A DNA stretch of 44,260 nucleotides, taken from assembly GCF_007904085.1 (NCBI RefSeq), contig NZ_CP042329.1, positions 1 through 44,260 on the forward strand. Reading direction: 5' to 3'. Under the pieces are notes generated by a model that was not told the origin of the DNA, ran no database searches, and worked only from the letters and a program-made list of their open reading frames with translations. Below, in pieces: positions 23,709-33,001 of the stretch; within the stretch, counting starts at the first letter, position 1; every line of letters starts with the position of its first letter. The position numbers and the translations under genes were made by a program. The DNA is from Euhalothece natronophila Z-M001 (GTDB taxonomy: Bacteria > Cyanobacteriota > Cyanobacteriia > Cyanobacteriales > Rubidibacteraceae).

Positions 23709-26700
23709 TTAAGCTACCTCCTCATAGGATTCTATTAATTCATTAATTAAACTGCTCGCCAATTCATTCGTGACATGGGGATGAATTGCTCTTAAATCAT
23801 CTACCGATTCTTGCACGTCATCTTTAGCTAACAGGTTAAAGAGAGTCCTATCCTTGTTGCCGTAGAATGGGATAGAATCATCATTGATATAATTAATTAA
23901 TGATGTAAGGCGTTTAGGGAAGTTAACCACATTCCGAGACTTAAGGTCGTCATTAACCTTCTGTAGCCAGTGGGAGAAGATAACATCTTGCTTATTGGTT
24001 ATCCGTTCGACTGTGTAAACTCGTTCTCGTCCCTCATTTTTCCCTTTCTGGTAAGAGAAGGCTAACTCATACCCAACGCGGTTAAGTATCTTCCCTAGAT
24101 TCCTGATTGGTGTTTCCTTATCGGATATCGTTAAATTCAGGAACTGCTTAACGGTGGTCTTGGCATTTTTGTTTTCACAAATGTCTTGAATATGTTGCCA
24201 CCACCAATCAATCGAGCTATTAGTTACCTCCTCTCCTTCCATCGCTAGAATTTCAGGGATTCTTAGAGCTTCTAGCACTTGCACTTTAGCTTGGTTCTGA
24301 GTGCGGTTAAAATCGGGTGAGTAGCCTTTGCCTCCTGTCGTATCAGCGTATTTTTTCGCTTTTTGGTGGTCAGCTTCCTCTACCTGATCGCGTCCTACTG
24401 TAAGCCAAAATAGGAGGGATAACTGAGGATAAAGCCCGTCGTCGTCTTGTTCAACTAATTCCTTGTCAGCTTCCACACCATAGCGCTTTTCCATTTTCCC
24501 TTTTCTTAATTGGTAGCGTTGGGAATCGGTTAACTCATGTTTGGATTCCAGCTTGGTAAGTTCCTCATCGGAAGGGGTTTCAATTTGCGCGATCGCGCTG
24601 GTTTCCTTGTCGTAGTTGATGTCTCTTGTGGTGGTAACTGTTTTCCCTAGAGGTTTCTTATCATCTTCCTCGATATCCTGCATTTGGATAATTTCATATC
24701 CTTCCCTTTTCAACCCCTCTAGGACAATTTCACGATACGCTGACAAGCCTAAATTATGGTTGGCAACATAGCTACAGTAAGCATTAACATGGTTTCCAAA
24801 GGAATCAAACTCTAAAGCCTCATTGTCTAGCTTGGTCAGGTTGCAAATGTTCCGTTTGGTAACTGATTTATTAGAGCGTTTGACGGCTCGGGGTTCGGTT
24901 TCGCCGCCACTCATAAAGCCAACGCCAATGGGCTTAAAGTAACAGTGGCGAGGGATATCATCTCTTAATCGTGCCAAGAATTGACGGGTGCTGTTTTCTG
25001 ATTGCGTTCCCTGATTGAAACTGTAAACGGCGGTGAAATGATTTTCAACGTCAATGCTTATGCCAGTTCCTAGCACGGGGGTGTAAATTACCACATCATA
25101 ATCTTTAATTGCCTGATTGATCAGGTTGGCAATCCCAAAAGCCTCATGTTCGGGATTAGCAACGGTTTCCGAGTCAATTCGTAAAACCTTCAGATGGGGA
25201 TATCTTGTCTTGATGTAGGTTTCTACTGTCTGGCTTCCCCACTTGGAACTTGCTCTTTGGGCATCTATGGGAATTAGCACTTTAGAATCTGGATCATCTA
25301 ATTCTAAAAGAAGGTCATGTAATAGAGCTTCTGGGGAGGGGTAATTATAAAGTTTTCTCCCTTTAGCTGGTTGAAAGTCGTTAACAATTACTTTCTGTTG
25401 ACAGTGACCAGTGAGGGAAGAGATATAATTGAGACCGCGATCGCTGAGGTCAGCATCGGATAAAATAATCTGTTTGGCATTCTGGCAAAGGGTAGAAAGG
25501 TTGGCTAATACTTCCGTGCGGTGGTTAGCTACATCCGTCCCTGTGCTGGTGAGGGTGTGGGGAATCATTTGTTCTACCTCATCAATGATGAGGACAAAAT
25601 CATCCCAGTTATGAGGATTGAAGTTAACCTGACTATTGCTGTGGAGGGAATCAGAACATAACGCTAACCCTAAAACTCCCCTGGTATCAGATACACGGAA
25701 GTTATAAGCGTTATCAATGCCAAACCGTTCCGATAAGGCTTCTACTAATTGGCGGCGGTGGGATAAGAGGAGAACAGGGATTCCAGCGTTGATATACTCT
25801 TGGACATAATCGCCAATTGCTTCTGTTTTGCCAGTGCCTTTGGGTGATTTAATTCCAAGGATTTTGGCAATACTATCAATATCATCCTTGGTTAGGAATT
25901 GTTTGTTTAGTCGCTGGTCAACATGGTTTAATTTTTGATTCCAGTAAAGCCACGCTGATAATGATAGCCGTTGTTCATAAACCTTCTTAAACCAATTAGC
26001 ACCATTAAGCGCGATCGCGTCGTCAATGCCTTTTCCATCTTCGGGTTTCCAATAAAGGATGCTAACCTTGCCACCATTTTTGCTTAGAACCTTCCCTAAT
26101 ACCTCTTGGGCGAGTTCAACATTGCGACGGGTGCTGGCTTTCTCATCCTCATCAAAGGCAAGGAAAAATTCTCTTTTAACCTTGCACAGGGGTGTTAAGT
26201 GTCGGGTTAGTTCCTTACGGCGTTTCTCTTCTCCCTTAAAGTTAATAAACTTCTCAGCATCCTGATCGATCCAATTCCAGATCCCAGGAACGGCGACGCA
26301 AGGATATCCTTGGGTTAGAATGGACGCTGCTTTTTTGTATCCTTCTGTTACTCCTACAGAAACAGGATGAGTCTTAACTGATTCCCAGAAGCCCTCATCT
26401 AGTCTGATTAGAACGTTCAGGAGAGTTTTAGAGTCTTCACATTTTAGGTACTCAAAACCATCTTTCTTATTTCGTAGTTTCTGGGAAGTCTGATAAACAT
26501 CCTCAATTGCTCCATTCTTACAATTTTCTCTAGTGATGGCTAATAGGCTATTGCTATCCTTAATTTCTTCCTTGTCTATTTCATCCTGTAGCCGTTTGAG
26601 AAAATCTTTCTGAAACTCATCATTCTTGCTCTTTGCGACAATTTTGGCACTATCAGCAAAGGACACAAGAGGGGCAAAAATTTCTGTGGCTCTCCCTCTG

Positions 26701-27038
26701 GGATGCTCGTATTTGATATGCTTCTGCTTCTGGCTATCCCAGCGTGGGTTTTCTGGTTTCAGGGTAATGAAGTCAGAATAACCTCCATTCTGTAAATCAG
26801 CACCCCGAGCACGCCAGCCACCATCATTAAGAAAATCATATTTCTTTAACTCGGAACGGCTAATCCGACCCGTGTTATCACGTTTGATGTTGTCTAGGTC
26901 AGCTAATAGCTCGATCGCCTCGTCCCGTGCGCCGTAGGGTTCAACCTTGAGGCTTCTTAAATTAAGCTCGATGATTTCATCTGAAATCCTGCTTCCTTTC
27001 CATTCATTCCGATGGTGAGGGTAGATAAAATTAGCCAT
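23709..27038 (-). CDS. CyRepA1-like primase-helicase replication protein
   Basis: The plasmid initiator, 1109 residues from ATG 27038. That ATG is chosen over an upstream in-frame GTG at 27047 because GGGAGGT lies 7 bp before it. The N-terminal half is a DUF3854/TOPRIM-like primase module with Glu232 (GVTEGYKKA), the acidic FLAFDED near 292-298 and GKGIDD near 335-340. The C-terminal half is a superfamily helicase with Walker A PKGTGKT (399-405) and Walker B LIIDE (483-487). This layout matches cyanobacterial CyRepA1 proteins such as that of Synechocystis plasmid pSYSA. A 57-codon leader ORF overlaps its start by 8 bp, suggesting coupled translation and copy control. Confidence 0.88.
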   Translation of the reverse strand: MANFIYPHHRNEWKGSRISDEIIELNLRSLKVEPYGARDEAIELLADLDNIKRDNTGRISRSELKKYDFLNDGGWRARGADLQNGGYSDFITLKPENPRWDSQKQKHIKYEHPRGRATEIFAPLVSFADSAKIVAKSKNDEFQKDFLKRLQDEIDKEEIKDSNSLLAITRENCKNGAIEDVYQTSQKLRNKKDGFEYLKCEDSKTLLNVLIRLDEGFWESVKTHPVSVGVTEGYKKAASILTQGYPCVAVPGIWNWIDQDAEKFINFKGEEKRRKELTRHLTPLCKVKREFFLAFDEDEKASTRRNVELAQEVLGKVLSKNGGKVSILYWKPEDGKGIDDAIALNGANWFKKVYEQRLSLSAWLYWNQKLNHVDQRLNKQFLTKDDIDSIAKILGIKSPKGTGKTEAIGDYVQEYINAGIPVLLLSHRRQLVEALSERFGIDNAYNFRVSDTRGVLGLALCSDSLHSNSQVNFNPHNWDDFVLIIDEVEQMIPHTLTSTGTDVANHRTEVLANLSTLCQNAKQIILSDADLSDRGLNYISSLTGHCQQKVIVNDFQPAKGRKLYNYPSPEALLHDLLLELDDPDSKVLIPIDAQRASSKWGSQTVETYIKTRYPHLKVLRIDSETVANPEHEAFGIANLINQAIKDYDVVIYTPVLGTGISIDVENHFTAVYSFNQGTQSENSTRQFLARLRDDIPRHCYFKPIGVGFMSGGETEPRAVKRSNKSVTKRNICNLTKLDNEALEFDSFGNHVNAYCSYVANHNLGLSAYREIVLEGLKREGYEIIQMQDIEEDDKKPLGKTVTTTRDINYDKETSAIAQIETPSDEELTKLESKHELTDSQRYQLRKGKMEKRYGVEADKELVEQDDDGLYPQLSLLFWLTVGRDQVEEADHQKAKKYADTTGGKGYSPDFNRTQNQAKVQVLEALRIPEILAMEGEEVTNSSIDWWWQHIQDICENKNAKTTVKQFLNLTISDKETPIRNLGKILNRVGYELAFSYQKGKNEGRERVYTVERITNKQDVIFSHWLQKVNDDLKSRNVVNFPKRLTSLINYINDDSIPFYGNKDRTLFNLLAKDDVQESVDDLRAIHPHVTNELASSLINELIESYEEVA

Positions 27039-27204
27039 TTGCCTCACCTCCCATCATTTGCGATTGGATGAGAGGGAAAGAATTATGGCAGGTTAGACCA
27101 AAATTCTGATTCCATGCTGGAATGGAGCTAAAATTGCTTCTGGTTTCCTTGGCTTGATGTTTGTTAACCGATACGTTATGATTGGTGTAGAGTAAAAGGT
27201 GCAT
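27031..27204 (-). CDS. Leader ORF translationally coupled to rep
   Basis: A 57-residue frame, MHLLLYTNHNVSVNKHQAKE...SQMMGGEANG, with AAGGA about 9 bp before its ATG. Its TAA stop (27031-27033) overlaps the rep start ATG (27036-27038), and the rep ribosome site lies inside its last codons. No family is recognised. Such short ORFs control Rep translation in other plasmids (tap/repB-type coupling). It could alternatively be fortuitous, but the start, spacing and exact overlap favour a working leader. Confidence 0.6.
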   Translation of the reverse strand: MHLLLYTNHNVSVNKHQAKETRSNFSSIPAWNQNFGLTCHNSFPLIQSQMMGGEANG

Positions 27205-27230
27205 ATCTTAAATCCTTTTATTTTCGGTAG

Positions 27231-27269
27231 GGATAAGGGGGCGAATCGGCAAAAATTAGCCCTTTATCC
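27231..27269 (-). promoter_or_regulatory. Stem-loop in rep 5' leader
   Basis: GGATAAGGGG(GCGAA) pairs with (TTA)GCCCTTTATCC, 27 bp upstream of the leader ORF start. Possible antisense-RNA target or copy-control structure for rep. Confidence 0.5.
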
Positions 27270-27385
27270 TGCATCTATCCTAACAACTGAATATTTATTT
27301 TTCTCTCTTGGTAGAAGTAAAAAATCCATACATAAGTAATCCTAATTGCGCTTCAGAAAACAGTAAAGGAATGCTTATAATTCAA

Positions 27386-27405
27386 AAGGGGATTGCTTCC
27401 CCCTT
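27386..27405 (-). terminator. Terminator of the PQQ-repeat gene
   Basis: Read on the minus strand, AAGGGG and CCCCTT form a stem followed by a short T-run. It lies about 95 bp past the propeller gene's stop. The rest of 27270-27499 shows only a small ATAGATT/AATCTAT hairpin. Confidence 0.6.
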
Positions 27406-27499
27406 AGCTCGTGGGAGGTTTGCTTATCTTTCTATCCTTTTCGATAGATTTCTAATCTATAGGTTGCTACCCCAGATTCACTTAGATAGGTTAAACTGT

Positions 27500-28636
27500 T
27501 TACCTCACCGCCCGTAACCGACCATCACTGCTACCAAAATAAACTACTCCCTCTGATACTGCTGGCGATAAGAGTTCCGGATAATCAGTTTGAAAGTTCC
27601 AAAGTTCTTGTCCCATCTCTATATCTAGGGCATAAAGGTGATTGTCATAGCTACTAAAATAAACCACTCCCTCTGATACAGCAGGGGATGATTCTACCAA
27701 AGACTCAGTTTGAAAATTCCAAAGTTCCTCTCCAGTATCCACATCTAGGGCATAAAGGTGATTATCAGCGCTACCAAAATAAACCACTCCCTCTGATACT
27801 GCTGGCGATGAGGATACCCAAGCATCAGTTTGAAAGTTCCAAAGTTCCTCTCCAGTATCCACATCTAGGGCATAAAGGTGATTATCAGCGCTACCAAAAT
27901 AAACCACTCCCTCTGACACCGCCGGCGATGAGCCTACAAAAGCATCAGTTTGAAAGTTCCAAAGTTCTTGTCCCGTCTCTACATCTACGGCATAAAGACC
28001 ATCAGCGCCAAAATAAGCTACTCCCTCTGATACAGCAGGGGATGAGGCTACCCGATCATCAGTTTGAAAATTCCAAAGTTCTTCTCCCGTCTCCACATCT
28101 ACGGCATAAAGACCATCAGCGCCAAAATAAGCTACTCCCTCTGATACAGCAGGGGATGAGGCTACCCGATCATCAGTTTGAAAATTCCAAAGTTCTTCTC
28201 CCGTCTCCACATCTACGGCATAAAGGTGATTATCATGGCTACCAAAATAAACCACTCCCTCTGATACTGCTGGCGATGACCATACCGAAGCCTCAGTTTG
28301 AAAATTCCAAAGTTCTTCTCCCGTCTCTACATCTACGGCATAAAGACCATCAGCGCCAAAATAAGCTACTCCCTCTGACACCGTAGGCGATGACGATATC
28401 ATCTGATCATCAGTCGGAAATTCCCAGAGAAGTTCATTAAATTCGGTGGGCCCTCCCCCTGGATATTCTCCTGTGCGTTGTAAGTTTCCTCTAAACATCG
28501 CAGTATTGGAGTCATCTCCAGGATGGGCTACTCCTTTGCCCCCTGAAGAGATGAATTGGGTATCAATCGTGACTCCACCTACAATTAACGCGATTGCGCT
28601 TACTGCAGTAATTAAACCAAATTGCCACTGTTTCAT
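27500..28636 (-). CDS. PQQ-like beta-propeller repeat protein, exported or membrane-anchored
   Basis: A 378-residue protein. A hydrophobic segment (about residues 7-24, LITAVSAIALIVGG) acts as a signal or anchor. Eight blade repeats of about 37-41 residues follow with the consensus LWNFQTD..V.SSPAVSEGVVYFGS..NHLYAVDVETGEE, the aromatic/Gly pattern of PQQ/BamB-type propellers. Enzyme residues for PQQ-dependent dehydrogenases are not visible, so a binding or scaffold role outside the cytoplasm is more likely. Adjacent repeats are almost identical in DNA (units 3 and 4 differ by one residue), showing recent duplication or gene conversion. No link to the defence genes is evident. Confidence 0.85.
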   Translation of the reverse strand: MKQWQFGLITAVSAIALIVGGVTIDTQFISSGGKGVAHPGDDSNTAMFRGNLQRTGEYPGGGPTEFNELLWEFPTDDQMISSSPTVSEGVAYFGADGLYAVDVETGEELWNFQTEASVWSSPAVSEGVVYFGSHDNHLYAVDVETGEELWNFQTDDRVASSPAVSEGVAYFGADGLYAVDVETGEELWNFQTDDRVASSPAVSEGVAYFGADGLYAVDVETGQELWNFQTDAFVGSSPAVSEGVVYFGSADNHLYALDVDTGEELWNFQTDAWVSSSPAVSEGVVYFGSADNHLYALDVDTGEELWNFQTESLVESSPAVSEGVVYFSSYDNHLYALDIEMGQELWNFQTDYPELLSPAVSEGVVYFGSSDGRLRAVR

Positions 28637-28720
28637 AACTGTTTGCTCTTATTTTGATCATTTATAGCAATTCAAAAAATATTGATAATTCGGCTAATCT
28701 GTACCTTTTACGCAATCGCG

Positions 28721-29128
28721 CTACTGGCTGTTGTCGAGAAATGTCAAAGGAGGGCAAGCAACAGCATTCTCTAGGGATGTCTCATCAGTATCTACAGCGT
28801 CAGGGTCATCAGCAATCGCCGCCTTAATATCTTGATCACTCAAAGCTCTTACCTGTTCCCAATCAGTTTGCCCTTGCGTTTCCCAAATGTCTTTAGCGGA
28901 GACTCGGGTATGTTGATTGGTATTTTCTGCGCTCATATAAACGACGGTTATCATATCATCTCCTATCTTACCAGTGGCTAGGATTCTTTCCTCGCTATCC
29001 CTATACTCTTGCTCACTTCTCCATTGGACGGTATTTCCCCAGAAAATTTTGGCGGCCTCGAAAAAATCAATTTTATGTTTTTTTAGATTCTTTTGTCGTT
29101 TTGCTTCATCCCAATCAAATTCGAGCAT
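28721..29128 (-). CDS. BrnT toxin-antitoxin fusion
   Basis: A 135-residue frame. Residues 1-66 match the BrnT toxin N-terminus (LEFDWDEAKRQKNLKKHKIDFFEA...ERILATG...ITVVY), but the usual C-terminal IISARRATxxE strand/helix is missing or reduced to RVSAKD. From about residue 80 on the sequence is antitoxin-like (QTDWEQVRALSDQDIKAAIADDPDA). An internal Met67 (MSAENTNQ) could be the original antitoxin start. A deletion probably joined the two genes, leaving a silenced toxin or a bifunctional regulator. It lies between the propeller gene and the DUF499 ATPase, 92 bp after the ATPase on the same strand. Confidence 0.75.
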   Translation of the reverse strand: MLEFDWDEAKRQKNLKKHKIDFFEAAKIFWGNTVQWRSEQEYRDSEERILATGKIGDDMITVVYMSAENTNQHTRVSAKDIWETQGQTDWEQVRALSDQDIKAAIADDPDAVDTDETSLENAVACPPLTFLDNSQ

Positions 29129-29220
29129 TAGTTTCTTATAATTGATTTTTCCTGCGTTTCAGGAATTATAATTTTTAAGGTCAACTCAGTTAATCCCTAT
29201 CTGGGGCTGGAGGTATTTTG

Positions 29221-32200
29221 TCAATATTCGACATTAACTCCCAAATCTAATCGTTCAACTGGGTTACGAGTTAAATTCTGTTCAATGGTATGAAAATCAT
29301 TTCCTTTCGGGATAATCCCTTGTTCAAATTCTAGAATGACTTTTAAGTTAACATCGGCAGTGGCGTTAGGTTGATTAAGTAAGGTGTTGATATTGTTAAC
29401 AAAGCCTTGAAAGCCTTTATACTCTCCTTGATATTCTAAACGGAGAAATTGTCCCCCAGCTTGAATCGTAACAGTTTGCTCAATTTCGGGATTGAATCGA
29501 CTTAGCAAGCCAATTCCTGTTACTAATTTTCGATAGTCCATGAGTTGGGAAACAGATAATTCAAATCGTTTAATCAATTGAATCTTCTCATCATCAGCGC
29601 GATCGCGCAATTGATTAAATACAGCTTTTGGTGTTCCTTGAAACTCTAGAAAAGTCGGCTTTTGAACATCAAAAATCGTCTGATTTGTCCCAACAGTTGG
29701 GGAAGAAGAAGTCGTTTTAGTGCTATAAAGCGTCACCGTTTCTTCTTTTTCTAAAGTTTCCCCTTCTCCATAGTCAGCAACCACCCGAAAGCGAGTAGTT
29801 TCTTGGACTTCTGCTTCGTATTCATCAGAAGGGCGAAAATCATCACGAATTAATTGTTCACCTTGATATAAACTAACTCTTAAAGCTCCCTTAGCCTTCC
29901 AACGCACCCGTACTGGTTTTTGCGGTGTCGAAGCAGGCATTAATTGTAAATTTAAATCAATTTCTTTGGGCTGTGGCGGTTCTAAAATTCCCCGACGATA
30001 TAAGACCATGCGCTCAGAAAATTCAATATTCTCTGGAGGAGAAATGGCAGCATTATTAGTTTTAATATAAACCTTTTCTCCCACTTTTAAATCCCATTGT
30101 CCTTCCATAATTCCCCGTCTTATGGTAGTTCGGAGTTTTGGAACTTCTGCTTCTATCAGCAAATTCAGGGCAATATTTTTAGCAAATTGTTCTTTTAGAT
30201 TTTTGGTACTCCAATGCTCTATCCCTTTTGGCCAAACTTTTTGTAAAATATAAGCAGGAGCGAAAGGTTTGGCATCATTTTCTAATTCAGCACGGATTTT
30301 TCCACAGTCTCGGAGTGCTTTTAAGATCACTTCTTGCTGATTACTTTTTCCCTTAACGGTACTAGAATCATTTGCAGGTAAAGTGTAGTGCATTAACCCT
30401 TGAGGGGCTTTCACCTCATCTTTTGTCGGATAAAATAAATGACGATAAGTATTAGTTAAAGCAATCCGAACATCTAAATCTAATTTCCCATTCTTTTCCT
30501 TTAATTGCTTTTTTTGATTTTCCGAGATATCCTCTAAACGATTAGGACTATTAAGAATATTTTGGATAGCAATATGTTCTCGATTGAGATTAATGGCTTG
30601 TTCTAATTGTTGTTTATTAGCCACTAAAAATAGGAGACGATTTCGATAAGTCCGAAAACTTCCCGATTCTCCTGTTTTATTAAAGATATTTTCCACAAGG
30701 AGAGGGGGGCTATCTTGGGAAGAAGTAATGCTTTCTTCGTCAAAGTCGATGATACAAAGGGCGATGGGAGTTGCGACATCATCAACATCGGCAGGGGAAT
30801 CTGGAGAGGAGATAAGTTGAAACTGTTTAGAAGCGAAAATGCTATCACGGCGGGATCGTAAATTCTCTTTAGCTTCAACTTTTCCCACTTGTTCTTTCTC
30901 TTCTGTAATAATTTTATTAATAGAGGGTTCTTCTTTAAATCGCGCAATCGTGGTAACAGGATCCACTTCTAAATACCAAGCGACTGAGGCTAAACGGGTC
31001 AAGGCTTCATCAACAAAACTAATTTCCACATGAGGAGTCAGCAGAGATAAATTGAGTTCTGCACGCCGTATTCCTGAAGAAATGCCTTGAGTGAGAGAAT
31101 GGAGAAAAATTGATCGCGCTACCCAAGTCGTAAAAGGAGGTTTATCTGCAATGCGCCACTGTTCATCTTGAATTTGGGCATAGGCTTGTCTTCCACTAGG
31201 GTTATAAATATCAGCTTGTACAGGATTCCGCATTAATGGACGTTGCAAGCGCGAGGTTAATTCATTGGTCACTTTCGGATTCAACCCAACGGGGAGATGA
31301 TGGGTATGGATGAGAGGAACCCATTGTGCAGTATCCTGCCATAAGTGTTGGACAACGAGAGCAAATAAACGCAGTGCGCCCCTAGTGCGTTGAAATTCAG
31401 GGATAGAGGCAATTTTTTGTGTTAGCAGTCGGAATAGTTCAGGATGGAAGGGATAACTATTTTCAATCGCTTCTGCGTAACTGGCTTCTTTACAGCCATC
31501 AGGAAGATCAATCCGTGCGCCACGATAACAATTCAGATAGGCTTTGGCTGCTTCTTGGGCTGCCTCAGTAGAGACAGTTTCAAAAACCCGCTGTTTGACA
31601 ATATTATAAATTTCAATATCCGTAGAAGGGCTTAAGACTCTCTCTTGTCTAGCAGAAGCACGAACGAGTTCATTCAGTTCACTGGTTTCTTCGCTGAAGG
31701 TATCGGAAGCAGATGCAAGGGAATAGACAAAGATTACTTGATTTGAGGCAGCCGCTAAGTCCATGAGTGAGAAAAGAAAGGAAACCACTTGACGGGCGAG
31801 GTCACTATTGCCCACAGTACGGGCTTTTGCTGACCGTAAGTAACGAGCAATTTCATCAAGGATAATCACGGTGGGGTGGTTATCAACGAGGCGTTCAATA
31901 ACGGAAGTTCCTGGACTGATGCCACTTTCATCGGATCCTTTGAGGAGATCATAACCGCGAACCCCTCCAATTTGATAGGCAATTTCTCCCCAAAGCGTAT
32001 AAGTGGTGATTCCTGTGTCTTTGTGATAAATGCCATTAATAGGGTCTAAATCTCGTCCATCAATCGCTGCCACTTGGGTCGCATAATCAGGGATGATTTT
32101 CAGATGATCGGTGAAGCGGTCTAATTCAGGAATGTTCCGCCCTTGCTGACAAATGTGCCAAAGCGCGATCGCGTCGTGAGTTTTTCCCCCACCGAAGCTA

Positions 32201-32445
32201 GTTTCTAAGCGAATAACCGATGAGCCTTCCTCATTTCCCGTTAACCGTGCAAATACTTCTCGAATTAGGGTTTTAATTCCATCTGTGGGGAAGGTATTAG
32301 CAAAGAACTGATTGGCATCTTGATAAACGGAAGGGGCAGTTCCTTCCACAACAGGGCGAATTTTAGCAGCAAAGATAGTTTCTGTGAGTTCTCCACTTTG
32401 AATTTCACGTCTGGGACTACAAGTCTCAAAAATTGAGCGCAACAT
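29221..32445 (-). CDS. DUF499 AAA+-like ATPase (defence)
   Basis: A 1074-residue ATPase of the DUF499 family. Walker A is TSFGGGKTH (82-90) and Walker B VIILDE (193-198), with a conserved arginine-rich segment after it (ARYLRSAKAR). The C-terminal third is strand-rich and may bind partners. DUF499 proteins accompany DUF1156 methylases and SNF2-like helicases in anti-phage systems. It is on the same strand as those genes but about 9 kb away, with the replication region between. The 5' part recurs, broken, at 1-553. The dyad repeat at 32527-32588 lies 80 bp upstream of its start and carries TTGACA on the minus strand. Confidence 0.9.
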   Translation of the reverse strand: MLRSIFETCSPRREIQSGELTETIFAAKIRPVVEGTAPSVYQDANQFFANTFPTDGIKTLIREVFARLTGNEEGSSVIRLETSFGGGKTHDAIALWHICQQGRNIPELDRFTDHLKIIPDYATQVAAIDGRDLDPINGIYHKDTGITTYTLWGEIAYQIGGVRGYDLLKGSDESGISPGTSVIERLVDNHPTVIILDEIARYLRSAKARTVGNSDLARQVVSFLFSLMDLAAASNQVIFVYSLASASDTFSEETSELNELVRASARQERVLSPSTDIEIYNIVKQRVFETVSTEAAQEAAKAYLNCYRGARIDLPDGCKEASYAEAIENSYPFHPELFRLLTQKIASIPEFQRTRGALRLFALVVQHLWQDTAQWVPLIHTHHLPVGLNPKVTNELTSRLQRPLMRNPVQADIYNPSGRQAYAQIQDEQWRIADKPPFTTWVARSIFLHSLTQGISSGIRRAELNLSLLTPHVEISFVDEALTRLASVAWYLEVDPVTTIARFKEEPSINKIITEEKEQVGKVEAKENLRSRRDSIFASKQFQLISSPDSPADVDDVATPIALCIIDFDEESITSSQDSPPLLVENIFNKTGESGSFRTYRNRLLFLVANKQQLEQAINLNREHIAIQNILNSPNRLEDISENQKKQLKEKNGKLDLDVRIALTNTYRHLFYPTKDEVKAPQGLMHYTLPANDSSTVKGKSNQQEVILKALRDCGKIRAELENDAKPFAPAYILQKVWPKGIEHWSTKNLKEQFAKNIALNLLIEAEVPKLRTTIRRGIMEGQWDLKVGEKVYIKTNNAAISPPENIEFSERMVLYRRGILEPPQPKEIDLNLQLMPASTPQKPVRVRWKAKGALRVSLYQGEQLIRDDFRPSDEYEAEVQETTRFRVVADYGEGETLEKEETVTLYSTKTTSSSPTVGTNQTIFDVQKPTFLEFQGTPKAVFNQLRDRADDEKIQLIKRFELSVSQLMDYRKLVTGIGLLSRFNPEIEQTVTIQAGGQFLRLEYQGEYKGFQGFVNNINTLLNQPNATADVNLKVILEFEQGIIPKGNDFHTIEQNLTRNPVERLDLGVNVEY

Positions 32446-32526
32446 TATTTTTTCTAGAGAGCGGCTTATTCCCTCTAGTTTAAGGAATTTTGCTCCTGAG
32501 TTCCTTGGTCTATTTATCTATTGAGT

Positions 32527-32588
32527 TAATTATACAATTAGCTCAATGTATCTTTGTATAATTATGTCAATATACCTTTACTTCCTGA
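32527..32588. repeat. 61-bp AT-rich dyad repeat A
   Basis: About 95% identical to 34940-35001 upstream of parA. Arms AATTATACAA and TTGTATAATT surround 16 bases. It lies between the divergent DUF499 gene and psbA. Together with the parA-like scrap that follows, it looks like a duplicated piece of the partition locus. Confidence 0.85.
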
Positions 32589-32589
32589 G

Positions 32590-32637
32590 TTAAAGGAACT
32601 GTCGCGATCGCCGATTGGATTTTTTTCTTATTCCCTG
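32590..32637 (+). pseudogene. parA fragment
   Basis: TTAAAGGAACTGTCGCGATC and the following CGCCGATTGGATTT match the parA interior at 35236-35268 at nearly every base, and CTTATTCCCTG resembles a stretch about 35 bp further into parA. Only about 50 bp remain. Copy 1 equivalent: 695-742. Confidence 0.55.
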
Positions 32638-32905
32638 TGTTCAAAATAAGCCTAAAAAAAGGTAATTCCTTGCCAGCTGTACTGTTCCACAAGGTTGAGG
32701 AACTATCTTTTTGGTGGTAATAAGTACCAGTAAATTGTTAACTTAGCAACAGAAGCTAAACGTGACAAAATGTAACATAAAATTAAATGATCTCATCAAT
32801 GTCTAATCTGATATTTGAAGTCGTAATGCACTAATTTGTTTGAGGATTATGGCAATTAGTCTTACTCTATTTTGGAGTTTTCAGATTAAAAGATTAGAGA
32901 TTGCC

Positions 32906-32934
32906 TTTACAAAATGACATTTTCCATTTATACT
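32906..32934 (+). promoter_or_regulatory. psbA promoter
   Basis: TTTACA (32906-32911), 17 bp spacing, TATACT (32929-32934). Transcription would begin near 32941, giving a ~100-nt leader with two hairpins (GGCAA/TTGCC at 32946-32960 and the T-tailed one at 32963-33001). Confidence 0.75.
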
Positions 32935-32962
32935 TAGTAAATTAAGGCAAGTGAATTGCCTC

Positions 32963-33001
32963 AAGATCATCGTATTAATACTAATGATGGTCTTTTTTTT
33001 T
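32963..33001 (+). terminator. Terminator-like hairpin inside the psbA leader
   Basis: AAGATCATC pairs imperfectly with GATGGTCTT around an ATTAATAC loop and is directly followed by eight or more T's. It sits between the predicted start site and the psbA start codon, the arrangement of an attenuator. The stem is AU-rich and may be weak. Confidence 0.5.

Noticed and set aside
27688-28386. A 232-codon plus-strand frame across the propeller gene
   Set aside because: It is the mirror of the tandem blades on the opposite strand; its repeats arise from the minus-strand gene and it has no recognisable start context.
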